Assembly: GCA_015661585.1 (NCBI GenBank)
Contig: DQVU01000022.1
Coordinates: 1 to 11,129, forward strand
Direction of reading: 5' to 3'
DNA length: 11,129 nucleotides
From: Methanothermococcus okinawensis
Lineage (GTDB): Archaea > AGJL01 > Methanococci > Methanococcales > Methanococcaceae
Position 1 is the first letter of the stretch. Each line of letters begins with the position of its first letter. Positions 1 to 5,248 of the stretch are shown here, in pieces. The notes under the pieces were generated by a model. The model was not told the origin of the DNA. It searched no databases and saw only the letters and a list, made by a program, of their open reading frames with translations. Both the position numbers and the translations under genes were made by a program.

Positions 1-956
1 TAGGGGAGATGCTCCACAACAATAATCCCTTCGGTTATATCATATCTGGAGGTACAGAGGCCAATATAACTGCTATGAGGGTTGTAAAAAAGATGTCGAA
101 GGAGAAGGGTAGAAGAGAGGTAAATATTCTCATACCTGAGACTGCACATTTCTCCTTTGAGAAGGCTAGGGAAATGATGGATCTAAACTATACAGTGGTA
201 CCTCTCGATAGGAAATACACCATGGATGTGAAGTACCTAAAGGACTATATAGAGGACAACGTAGAGAAGGGCATAGATGGTATAGTAACTATAGCAGGTT
301 CCACTGAACTTGGTACCATAGATAATATTCCAGAGATTTCCAAGGTGGCTAAGGAGTACAACATATATATCCATGTAGATGCAGCATTTGGAGGTTTCGT
401 CATACCTTTCTTAGAGGATAGGTACAGGTTGGAGGGATACAATTATTATTTTGATTTTTCACTAGATAATGTCTTCTCTATTACAATAGATCCTCATAAA
501 ATGGGCCTTGCACCGATACCTGCAGGAGGTATATTATTTAGAGATTCCTCCTTTAAGAAATACCTAGATGTGGAGACACCTTATCTAACAGAAAGTTATC
601 AGGCTACACTTATAGGGACGAGAAGCGGTATTGGAGTAGCTACAACCTGGGGTATAATGAAACTCTTAGGATCTGAGGGATATAGGAAGATAGTATCCCA
701 GTGTATGGAGAATACCTACTACCTGGTGAAGAGAATGAAAGAGTATAGTTTTGAAAAGGTGATAAATCCTGTCTTGAATATAGTGGCGATAAGGGATGAG
801 GATCCTGTAGGTACATCTCTAATGCTCAGGGAGATGGGATGGTATCTTTCAACCTGTAGATGTGTAGATGCCCTGAGAGTTGTAGTGATGCCCCACATTA
901 GAAAGGAGCACATAGACAGGTTTATCGAGACTCTTGCTCAGTGTAAGAGGGATTGA
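1..956 (+). CDS. mfnA: L-tyrosine (or L-aspartate) decarboxylase MfnA, 5'-truncated by the window edge
   Basis: PLP-dependent decarboxylase. In methanogens MfnA makes tyramine for methanofuran; the Methanocaldococcus enzyme can also decarboxylate aspartate to beta-alanine for coenzyme A. The frame is open from the window edge (codons from position 3). SGGTEAN, HVDAAFGG (Asp codon 378-380, expected to contact the PLP ring nitrogen) and DPHKMG (Lys codon 498-500, expected Schiff-base lysine) are all present. The C-terminal end VVMPHI...HIDRFIE is intact. About 318 residues are visible against about 396 in M. jannaschii MfnA as I recall it, so roughly 80 N-terminal residues lie outside the window. 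The ATG at 9 is internal: homology continues upstream of it. The gene ends in TGA and is followed by an AT-rich gap. Family assignment is firm; substrate preference cannot be read from sequence. Confidence 0.93.
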   Translation, partial: GEMLHNNNPFGYIISGGTEANITAMRVVKKMSKEKGRREVNILIPETAHFSFEKAREMMDLNYTVVPLDRKYTMDVKYLKDYIEDNVEKGIDGIVTIAGSTELGTIDNIPEISKVAKEYNIYIHVDAAFGGFVIPFLEDRYRLEGYNYYFDFSLDNVFSITIDPHKMGLAPIPAGGILFRDSSFKKYLDVETPYLTESYQATLIGTRSGIGVATTWGIMKLLGSEGYRKIVSQCMENTYYLVKRMKEYSFEKVINPVLNIVAIRDEDPVGTSLMLREMGWYLSTCRCVDALRVVVMPHIRKEHIDRFIETLAQCKRD

Positions 957-1091
957 AATAAGTGGTACATAACATTACTATATTAGCACTGTTAGGACTG
1001 TTGAACCATTGCACTGATAAGTTATAGTCAAGAACATAACTTTTAAACTATAAAAAAATATAATTATAGTAATAAAGTAAAAATAATATAA

Positions 1092-1378
1092 TGATAAAGA
1101 AATAACGAAAAAAGAGACAAAAACTTATAAGAAAATGGATTTAACAGAAATCATCCCAAATATAAAATTTAAAATTTTTAATACAACTGTTGATATTACA
1201 GTAGGATTTCTATCTTATCTGAGTGTTCAGAAAACATCCTGAGATATTTAATGATTTTAATTTTTTAATTATTATTTTTAGTATTCTTTTAATCACTACT
1301 TTAATGGGAGCTGAGGTAATTATAAATTACATAAGTATTAAAATACCATTAATTATTATAATCGTTTATAAAAACTAA
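1092..1378 (+). pseudogene. Degenerate small membrane-protein-like repeat, copy A
   Basis: The 957-1387 gap has no intact gene of normal size but holds coding-like pieces. An ATG at 1135 opens 35 codons beginning MDLTEII and ending at a TGA (1240-1242). Another frame then reads a hydrophobic stretch with ITTLMGAEVI around the ATG at 1304 and stops at 1376-1378. The DNA word GGATTTAACAGAAATCAT (1137-1154) recurs with one base missing at 4770-4786 (copy B) and, as GGATTAACGGAAATC, on the minus strand at 6225-6239 (copy D). The TTLMG piece matches pieces in copies B, C and E. I read this as a frameshifted relic of a small membrane protein with an LTEI segment followed by a hydrophobic segment containing LMGT. 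Hydrophobic translations are cheap in AT-rich DNA, so the shared DNA words carry the weight of this call. 957-1080 shows only an imperfect 9-bp tandem pair (TTAGCACTG TTAGGACTG, 984-1001). Confidence 0.38.
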
Positions 1379-1383
1379 GGTGA
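1379..1383 (+). promoter_or_regulatory. Ribosome binding site of the NAC gene
   Basis: GGTGA matches the 3' end of archaeal 16S rRNA and lies 4 nt before ATG 1388. The same motif and spacing precede guaB (TTG) and the antiporter gene (GTG), which makes it the local rule for assigning starts. Confidence 0.8.
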
Positions 1384-1387
1384 AAGT

Positions 1388-1759
1388 ATGTTCCCTGGAA
1401 AAATGAGTCCCAGGATGATAAAACAGATGCAGAAGATGATGAAAGAGATGGGTATGGAAACTGAGGAATTAAAGGCTTTAAAGGTAACCATTGAGTTGGA
1501 GGATAAGATCTTGGTCTTTGAGAAACCTAAGGTCCAAGTAATGGACATGTTGGGAAATAAAACATACACCATCTCTGGGAAGGCTAAAAAGATAAAAAAA
1601 GAGGAAGGTTTAAAGGACGAAGAAGTTAAATTAGAGATAACTGAGGAGGATATTCAGTTGGTTATGAGTCAGTGTAACGTCTCAAGGGAGGAGGCTCTTA
1701 AGGCACTTGAGGAGTGTAACGGAGATATAGCAGAGGCTATACTGAGGTTAGGAGGGTAA
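1388..1759 (+). CDS. nac: Archaeal nascent polypeptide-associated complex protein (alpha-NAC)
   Basis: Homodimeric archaeal NAC, which binds the ribosome and emerging polypeptides in the cytoplasm. The 123-residue length is normal for archaeal NAC (about 110-125). Order: a Met- and Lys-rich N-terminal helix (MFPGKM...MIKQMQKMMKEMGM, 1-22, ribosome-contacting in the family); NAC beta-barrel domain (about 28-68, including VFEKPKVQVMDMLGNKTYTI); charged linker; C-terminal UBA domain (about 85-122, including VSREEALKALEECNGDIAEAI). The start is set by GGTGA 4 nt upstream. The gene stands alone: copy A lies upstream, and downstream the cysteine-rich gene converges on it across a GC-rich 122-bp gap. 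No clear TATA box was found, although AT-rich DNA around 1340-1362 is in the right place. Confidence 0.95.
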   Translation: MFPGKMSPRMIKQMQKMMKEMGMETEELKALKVTIELEDKILVFEKPKVQVMDMLGNKTYTISGKAKKIKKEEGLKDEEVKLEITEEDIQLVMSQCNVSREEALKALEECNGDIAEAILRLGG

Positions 1760-1760
1760 G

Positions 1761-1870
1761 CTACTCTAGGGCGATCTTTCTCCTTCCCGGCCGTCTTTGT
1801 AGTTTTAGCCTCATGGAAGGTTCAGAACTCATAGCCCTTTATCCCGATGACCCGTTATCTCCGATATCCT
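1761..1870. other. GC-rich intergenic island, possible structured RNA or very short ORF
   Basis: By hand count 54 of 110 bases (49%) are G or C, in a window whose other gaps are mostly A/T. Nested inverted repeats are visible: AGGGC (1768-1772) with GCCCT (1834-1838), CCTTCC (1782-1787) with GGAAGG (1815-1820), and GGC (1789-1791) with GCC (1808-1810). In AT-rich hyperthermophiles, GC-rich intergenic islands are a recognised sign of noncoding RNA genes. No C/D box set was found, and a tRNA shape does not fit. Alternatively, the minus strand holds a 23-codon ORF (1832 down to 1761) starting MSSEPSMRLKLQRRPG, basic and short. It could also be a shared terminator structure between the two convergent genes. 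RNA or peptide is undecided. Confidence 0.4.
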
Positions 1871-1881
1871 TAAGATCTTTC

Positions 1882-2403
1882 TTATTTATACCCTATGGGG
1901 TTGATACCTTTCTCGTTCTTTTTAACCTTTTTATAATATATCTTACAGGCACCCTTCTCTCTTTTAATATCAGTCGTCTTATATTCAAATCCTGCTTCTT
2001 TTCCTATAACTTCAAATAAAACTGGAAATGGACATCCTGTAGATTTTAGATCTGCTCCACCGATATCCACTGGGCAGTATTTACAGTGACCACAACCTCT
2101 ATAAAGATAGACCACTAATGAGGCCCCATTAGAGACAACATTTACACTATCGCATATATTCATAGCATTGTTTATATCTCTGATAAAATCCCCAAAATCT
2201 GAGTAATTTTCCTTAATTAACCCCTTTGCCTTTAGGATGACGTATAGGTTGGGACCTATAACTTCCATTATAGAATCTATAAATAACTGAGAATCTTCTA
2301 TAAGTTCTGCTAAGGCACTTAACAACAAGCTACAGAAGTACTGCTGAATAGGTATATCCTCATCTACTATGTATTTTATATTACCCTTAGTTACTGGTCT
2401 CAT
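1882..2403 (-). CDS. Cysteine-rich protein of unknown function, V4R-like pattern
   Basis: I do not recognise this family with certainty. The 173-residue protein has no signal peptide or obvious membrane segment. The N-terminal half looks helical (about 18-85). The C-terminal half has a metal-site-like cluster: C104-x2-C107-x2-C110, then C124 in a TGCPF context and C153 in a GACKI context. An N-terminal ligand-pocket-like half followed by clustered cysteines recalls V4R (4-vinyl reductase) domains, which bind small molecules and carry conserved cysteines; that resemblance is weak. No GGTGA precedes the ATG. A TATA-like tract lies about 30 bp upstream, so the transcript may be leaderless. It converges with NAC. 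The protein ends in a Lys-rich tail and is followed directly by the GC-rich island. Confidence 0.72.
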   Translation of the reverse strand: MRPVTKGNIKYIVDEDIPIQQYFCSLLLSALAELIEDSQLFIDSIMEVIGPNLYVILKAKGLIKENYSDFGDFIRDINNAMNICDSVNVVSNGASLVVYLYRGCGHCKYCPVDIGGADLKSTGCPFPVLFEVIGKEAGFEYKTTDIKREKGACKIYYKKVKKNEKGINPIGYK

Positions 2404-2421
2404 GTTTCCACTACAAGTGTG

Positions 2422-2440
2422 TTTTTAAATTATATTTTTT
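2422..2440 (-). promoter_or_regulatory. TATA-type promoter of the cysteine-rich gene
   Basis: On the minus strand this reads as an A-tract, then TATAATTTAAAAA, centred about 30 bp from ATG 2403. With archaeal TATA-to-start spacing near 25 bp, the transcript would begin within a few bases of the start codon. That fits the absence of a GGTGA site. The tract is AT-rich, so chance resemblance is possible. Confidence 0.35.
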
Positions 2441-2533
2441 TATTTTTTAAATTAATTATATAATACTAAATTATAGATATTCGGATATTTTTATATTTTT
2501 ATAAATTGAAATATGTAGTATAAATTCATTTAA

Positions 2534-2740
2534 TTCTATATAATTTATATATTTTTCTATTTTCTACTATGGATACACTCCAATAACTACCACTCTCTAA
2601 AGCACATTGGAGCAAAACATGAACATCCTGTAGAAATGGTTCCAGAAGGCCATCCTTCTAACATTCGAAGAGAGGAAATATTAAAAGATGTTCATATACT
2701 CCTAAATGTTTTATGTTTATTTAGAAAGATCCTATTATAA
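2534..2740 (+). pseudogene. Coding-like relic without a normal start
   Basis: This frame is open from just after a TAA (2531-2533) to the TAA at 2738-2740. Its second half does not look like random AT-rich translation: KHIGAKHEHPVEMVPEG is followed by HPSNIRREEILKDVHIL, with mixed charge, prolines and glycines. The only ATG in frame is at 2636, which would give 34 residues. At the left end a neighbouring frame reads YYGYTPITTTL before its stop at 2597-2599, so a frameshift near there is plausible. It lies in the 2404-2797 gap between a divergent gene and guaB. I read it as the surviving 3' part of a lost gene. I do not recognise the family, and a functional short peptide is possible but less likely. 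2440-2530 is featureless AT-rich DNA. Confidence 0.4.
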
Positions 2741-2742
2741 AA

Positions 2743-2757
2743 ACAAACTATATATAC
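2743..2757 (+). promoter_or_regulatory. guaB promoter (BRE plus TATA box)
   Basis: ACAAACTATATATAC gives an A-rich BRE followed by a clear TATA box. Transcription would be expected to start about 25 bp downstream, near 2777-2780. That leaves a short leader containing the GGTGA at 2789-2793. Similar AACAAA-TATA arrangements occur upstream of nadX and at 8234-8249. Confidence 0.55.
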
Positions 2758-2788
2758 TAATTACCATAATATAACCAAAAAGGACACA

Positions 2789-2793
2789 GGTGA
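2789..2793 (+). promoter_or_regulatory. Ribosome binding site fixing the TTG start of guaB
   Basis: GGTGA lies 4 nt before TTG 2798, the same motif and spacing as at the NAC and antiporter genes. It favours the TTG start over the ATG at 2828, which has no such site. Confidence 0.75.
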
Positions 2794-2797
2794 GATC

Positions 2798-4291
2798 TTG
2801 TTCTTAGAGAAGATATACGGGGCAAAAATGGCCTACACCTTTGACGATGTTTTACTTGTACCTAGTGCTTCATACGTAGAACCAAAGGATACAGATACCT
2901 CTACAGATCTCGCAGGTTTGAAGCTGAATATACCTATCGTCTCGGCTGCAATGGATACCGTCACCGAGAAGGAGATGGCAATTGCCCTAGCGAGGAAGGG
3001 AGGTCTTGGTGTAATCCACAGGAACATGTCTATAAAGGAACAGGTAAGTCAGGTAATATCAGTTAAAAAGGCTGAGGATATTATTATTAGAGATGTTATT
3101 ACAATATCCCAAGAGAGTAACGTAGGAGATGCTAAAAAGATCATGGAGTTGTACTCTATTGGAGGACTGCCTGTGGTGGATGAAAACAACAAACTGGTGG
3201 GAATAGTTACTACAAGGGATATCAAGTATATACAGGATGACAACATCCCAGTTAAGGAGGTGATGACTAAAGACGTTGTCTACAGTGACGAGAATATTAC
3301 ACACGAAGAGGCAATGGGCATCATGTACGAGAACAGAATAGAAAGACTACCTATAGTAGATGAGAACAACAGGATAATAGGGATGATAACACTGAGGGAT
3401 ATCTTGAAAAGGAAACAGTATCCAGAGGCCGCCAGGGATAAAGATGGAAGACTGTTGGTATCTGCAGCCTGTGGCCCACATGACTTAGAGAGGGCAGAGG
3501 CCCTTATAGATGCTGGAGTAGACGCCATAACCATAGATTGTGCCCATGCCCATAACATGAGGGTGGTAGAGGCTGTAGGTAAGATTAAAAGATTGATAGA
3601 GAAAAAAGATAAAGATACTGTACTGATCGTAGGAAATATAGCAACTAAGGAGGCTGCAAGGGATCTTATAGATGCTGGGGCAGATGTTCTCAAGGTAGGT
3701 ATAGGGCCTGGAAGTATATGTACCACAAGGATAGTGGCAGGTGTGGGAGTTCCACAGTTAACTGCAATTGCAGAGGTTGCAGATGTTGCAAAGGATGAGG
3801 AAGTACCGGTAATTGCAGATGGGGGTATAAAGTACAGTGGAGATATAGCCAAGGCAATTGCCGCTGGAGCAGATGCTGTGATGTTGGGGAGTTTACTCGC
3901 CGGGACAGATGAGGCACCAGGACAGTTGATAACTATAAACGGTAGGAAGTACAAGCAGTACAGGGGTATGGGATCCCTCGGTGCTATGATGGGGGGTGTA
4001 GGTGCAGGGGCCGATAGATACTTCCAGAGTAAGAGTCATATGAAACATGTGAAGTTGGTGCCAGAGGGTGTTGAGGGAGCAGTACCTTACAAGGGGCCTG
4101 TAAGTGAAATTATATTCCAACTTGTAGGGGGCTTGAAATCCTCCATGGGATACTGCGGAGCGAGGAATATAAAGGAGCTGAAGGAGAAGGGTAGATTCGT
4201 CATAATAACCCAGAGTGGCCAGAGGGAGAGTCATCCTCATGATATACTTATAACCAACGAAGCACCAAACTATCCAATTAACAGATTCTAA
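2798..4291 (+). CDS. guaB: Inosine-5'-monophosphate dehydrogenase
   Basis: Oxidises IMP to XMP with NAD+, the committed step of GMP synthesis, in the cytoplasm; forms tetramers. The 497 residues match the archaeal family length (about 485-500). Order: N-terminal barrel strands with YTFDDVLLVP (about 13-22) and SAAMDTVTE (about 49-57); two CBS domains (about 98-147 and 152-206) that bind adenine nucleotides in the family; then the rest of the TIM barrel with GPGSICTTR, the catalytic Cys being C308 (codon 3719-3721). The mobile flap (YRGMGSLGAM and EGVEGAVPYKG) is intact. The C-terminus ends in a short polar tail. It starts at TTG 2798, giving MFLEKI as in M. jannaschii GuaB as I recall it. A C/D sRNA begins immediately after the stop, and a PRC-barrel gene follows on the same strand. 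Confidence 0.97.
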   Translation: MFLEKIYGAKMAYTFDDVLLVPSASYVEPKDTDTSTDLAGLKLNIPIVSAAMDTVTEKEMAIALARKGGLGVIHRNMSIKEQVSQVISVKKAEDIIIRDVITISQESNVGDAKKIMELYSIGGLPVVDENNKLVGIVTTRDIKYIQDDNIPVKEVMTKDVVYSDENITHEEAMGIMYENRIERLPIVDENNRIIGMITLRDILKRKQYPEAARDKDGRLLVSAACGPHDLERAEALIDAGVDAITIDCAHAHNMRVVEAVGKIKRLIEKKDKDTVLIVGNIATKEAARDLIDAGADVLKVGIGPGSICTTRIVAGVGVPQLTAIAEVADVAKDEEVPVIADGGIKYSGDIAKAIAAGADAVMLGSLLAGTDEAPGQLITINGRKYKQYRGMGSLGAMMGGVGAGADRYFQSKSHMKHVKLVPEGVEGAVPYKGPVSEIIFQLVGGLKSSMGYCGARNIKELKEKGRFVIITQSGQRESHPHDILITNEAPNYPINRF

Positions 4292-4350
4292 CCTGGATGA
4301 TGAGAGTTACCCCCGCTGATAGGATGAGGATACCGGCACTGCCTGACAGG
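4292..4350 (+). ncRNA. C/D box sRNA guiding 2'-O-methylation
   Basis: All expected elements are in order. Box C ATGATGA (4297-4303); 12-nt guide GAGTTACCCCCG (4304-4315); box D' CTGA (4316-4319); 4-nt spacer; box C' ATGAGGA (4324-4330, one mismatch to RTGATGA); 12-nt guide TACCGGCACTGC (4331-4342); box D CTGA (4343-4346). The ends CCTG (4292-4295) and CAGG (4347-4350) can pair into the terminal stem. Two 12-nt guides and a 4-nt D'-C' spacer are typical of archaeal C/D RNAs that work with L7Ae, Nop5 and fibrillarin. The D' guide is complementary to CGGGGGUAACUC, resembling the helix 69 region of archaeal 23S rRNA as I remember it. I have no target for the D guide. It begins at the first base after the guaB stop, so it is probably processed from the guaB transcript or a read-through transcript. 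Confidence 0.85.
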
Positions 4351-4374
4351 TATTAAAAATTAGGGGGTCTTACC

Positions 4375-4620
4375 ATGGCAATTAAAGTTAGTGAAATCCT
4401 GAATAAAAAGATATACACTACAAAAGGTTATTACGTTGGAGAAGTCTACGATGCCATGATAGATACTGAGAAGGCTGTAGTAAGTGGTATAGTGGTAAGT
4501 GATGTCTATAGGGGATGTTTAAAAGATAAGATAGACGATCCCTCTAAGAAGGTTGTTATACCCTATAGAATTGTAGAATCCATAGGAAATATAGTTCTAG
4601 TAAAATTGCCAAGAAAATGA
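4375..4620 (+). CDS. Small stand-alone PRC-barrel domain protein
   Basis: The 81 residues form a single PRC-barrel: ILNKKIYTTKGYYVGEVYDAMID (8-30), then a beta-rich middle with VSGIVV, and VVIPYRIVESIGNIVLV (59-75) at the end. There is no membrane segment. Small PRC-barrel proteins are common in Euryarchaeota, and haloarchaeal relatives (CdpB-type) act in FtsZ/SepF-based cell division. A division role here is inference only, because PRC barrels also occur in RNA maturation factors. The start is supported by GGGGG (4363-4367) 7 nt upstream. It lies 83 bp after guaB with the C/D sRNA between, so it may share that transcript. A U-rich tract follows the stop. Confidence 0.85.
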   Translation: MAIKVSEILNKKIYTTKGYYVGEVYDAMIDTEKAVVSGIVVSDVYRGCLKDKIDDPSKKVVIPYRIVESIGNIVLVKLPRK

Positions 4621-4648
4621 TTTTAAATTATTTTTTATTTTTTTACTT
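4621..4648 (+). terminator. Probable U-tract terminator after the PRC-barrel gene
   Basis: Runs of T (TTTTAAATTATTTTTTATTT, then more T) begin at the stop codon. Archaeal RNA polymerase terminates on U-rich stretches without needing a hairpin. It would end the guaB/sRNA/PRC transcript. Confidence 0.5.
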
Positions 4649-4650
4649 AG

Positions 4651-4868
4651 TCCCATCAAAGTAGTGGTTAAAAAAATAATAAAACCCGAATTCTCATTAA
4701 AAAGATAAAAATAATAATATAAAATAATGGAAAAGTTATTAAAAAATAAAAAAGAAATACCTCAAAAAAGGATTAACAGAAATCATATTTTTACTTCTTT
4801 ACTCGTATTTATCTCTTTTATTTTTATATTTTATAACAATTATAATTTTCATAAGATTTTTGATGGGA
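4651..4868. repeat. Inverted-repeat-bounded intergenic element overlapping copy B
   Basis: TCCCATCAAA (4651-4660) and its exact reverse complement TTTGATGGGA (4859-4868) bound about 218 bp of AT-rich DNA; the match extends outward imperfectly (CTTAGT against CCTAGT with one extra base). The left part, with CATCAAAGT and a following GGTTAAAAAAATAATAAAA run, resembles 10797-10824. Read on the minus strand, the left end gives LTTTLMG, similar to the TTLMG and LMGT pieces in copies A and B. It may be a MITE-like element or two facing relics of one gene. There are no flanking direct repeats that I can see. Confidence 0.35.
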
Positions 4869-5025
4869 ACTAGGTTTTTTATTTTTTATAATAATAATTG
4901 GAATTTTTAGTGGAAATACGGTTAAAGCGATAAAAATGGTGTAGGAATATTATTTAGTCAAAGGAGTGAAACATTATCTATATTTATTTCTCGAGAATAG
5001 AAATAAAATAAAAAGAATCCTTTAG
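4727..5025 (+). pseudogene. Degenerate small membrane-protein-like repeat, copy B (most complete)
   Basis: ATG 4727 opens MEKLLKNK. After a frame change the sequence reads KKYLKKGLTEII, then a hydrophobic run ending IRFLMGTRFF. After a second frame change within a T-rich stretch it reads IIIIGIFSGNTVKAIKMV, meets a TAG, and continues in the same frame as EYYLVKGVKHYLYLFLENRN to a TAG at 5023-5025. Joined, this is about 105 residues: a basic N-terminus, one or two membrane segments and a basic C-terminal tail. Two frameshifts and one internal stop argue for decay. The N-terminal DNA is shared with copy C (ATGGARAAG with a similar upstream A/T run), and the LTEI word with copies A and D. I do not recognise the parent family. 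Confidence 0.42.
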
Positions 5026-5059
5026 GGGTTCTGAGCATTAGAGGAGTAGAATAGTGTTT

Positions 5060-5149
5060 TTATCTCTTCTTCTTAAATGAAGTGTTAACTTCGCTACAGT
5101 CTATAGATAGACTTGAAAAGGGTGAGTTCTCATTACTTATTCTACTCAT
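5060..5149 (-). CDS. Possible 29-codon small ORF
   Basis: On the minus strand ATG 5149 opens MSRISNENSPFSS, followed by a SIDCSEV stretch, a basic KKKR end and TAA. The composition is more protein-like than the surrounding DNA, and an in-frame TGA lies just upstream of the ATG. There is no GGTGA and no convincing TATA box. The same stretch contains small palindromes (GAAGTGTTAACTTC at 5080-5093 and GTCTATAGATAGAC at 5099-5112) and the pair GAGTAGAATA (5044-5053)/TATTCTACTC (5139-5148). A structured RNA or regulatory DNA is therefore an equal alternative. It lies in the 4621-5248 gap upstream of nadX. Confidence 0.22.
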   Translation of the reverse strand: MSRISNENSPFSSLSIDCSEVNTSFKKKR

Positions 5150-5191
5150 CTGTTTTGTTCAACACTATATGATCCTTGAATATTAGATTCA

Positions 5192-5208
5192 ACAAACTTA
5201 AATATAAT
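5192..5208 (+). promoter_or_regulatory. nadX promoter (BRE plus TATA box)
   Basis: ACAAACTTAAATATAAT gives an A-rich BRE followed by a TATA-like box, with a predicted start near 5227-5230. That leaves a short leader carrying GGGGT (5240-5244) 4 nt before ATG 5249. Confidence 0.45.
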
Positions 5209-5248
5209 ATTATTTTTATTATATTATAAAAAAGATTTTGGGGTATAG

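Noticed and set aside
9..11. ATG as the start of mfnA
   Set aside because: The frame is open to the window edge and homology to MfnA continues upstream, so this Met is internal and the gene is cut by the window.
984..1003. Imperfect tandem 9-mers TTAGCACTG TTAGGACTG
   Set aside because: Only two units and no associated feature; likely chance.
1813..2019. Plus-strand ORF of 68 codons
   Set aside because: It runs antisense over the end of the cysteine-rich gene and the GC-rich island, with no ribosome binding site or family resemblance.
3280..3954. 224-codon minus-strand ORF inside guaB
   Set aside because: It is an antisense shadow of a well-conserved gene; its Ser/Ala/Ile-rich translation follows guaB codon bias.
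3893..4240. 115-codon minus-strand ORF inside guaB
   Set aside because: Antisense to the conserved GuaB flap region, with no start signals; a shadow.
4986..4998. Palindrome TTCTCGAGAA as an operator
   Set aside because: It falls inside the reading frame of copy B (the LFLENRN segment) and has no second copy near a promoter.
4727..5025. Internal TAG and frame changes of copy B as programmed recoding
   Set aside because: Several independent lesions occur in this and the related copies, which fits decay rather than a conserved recoding site.
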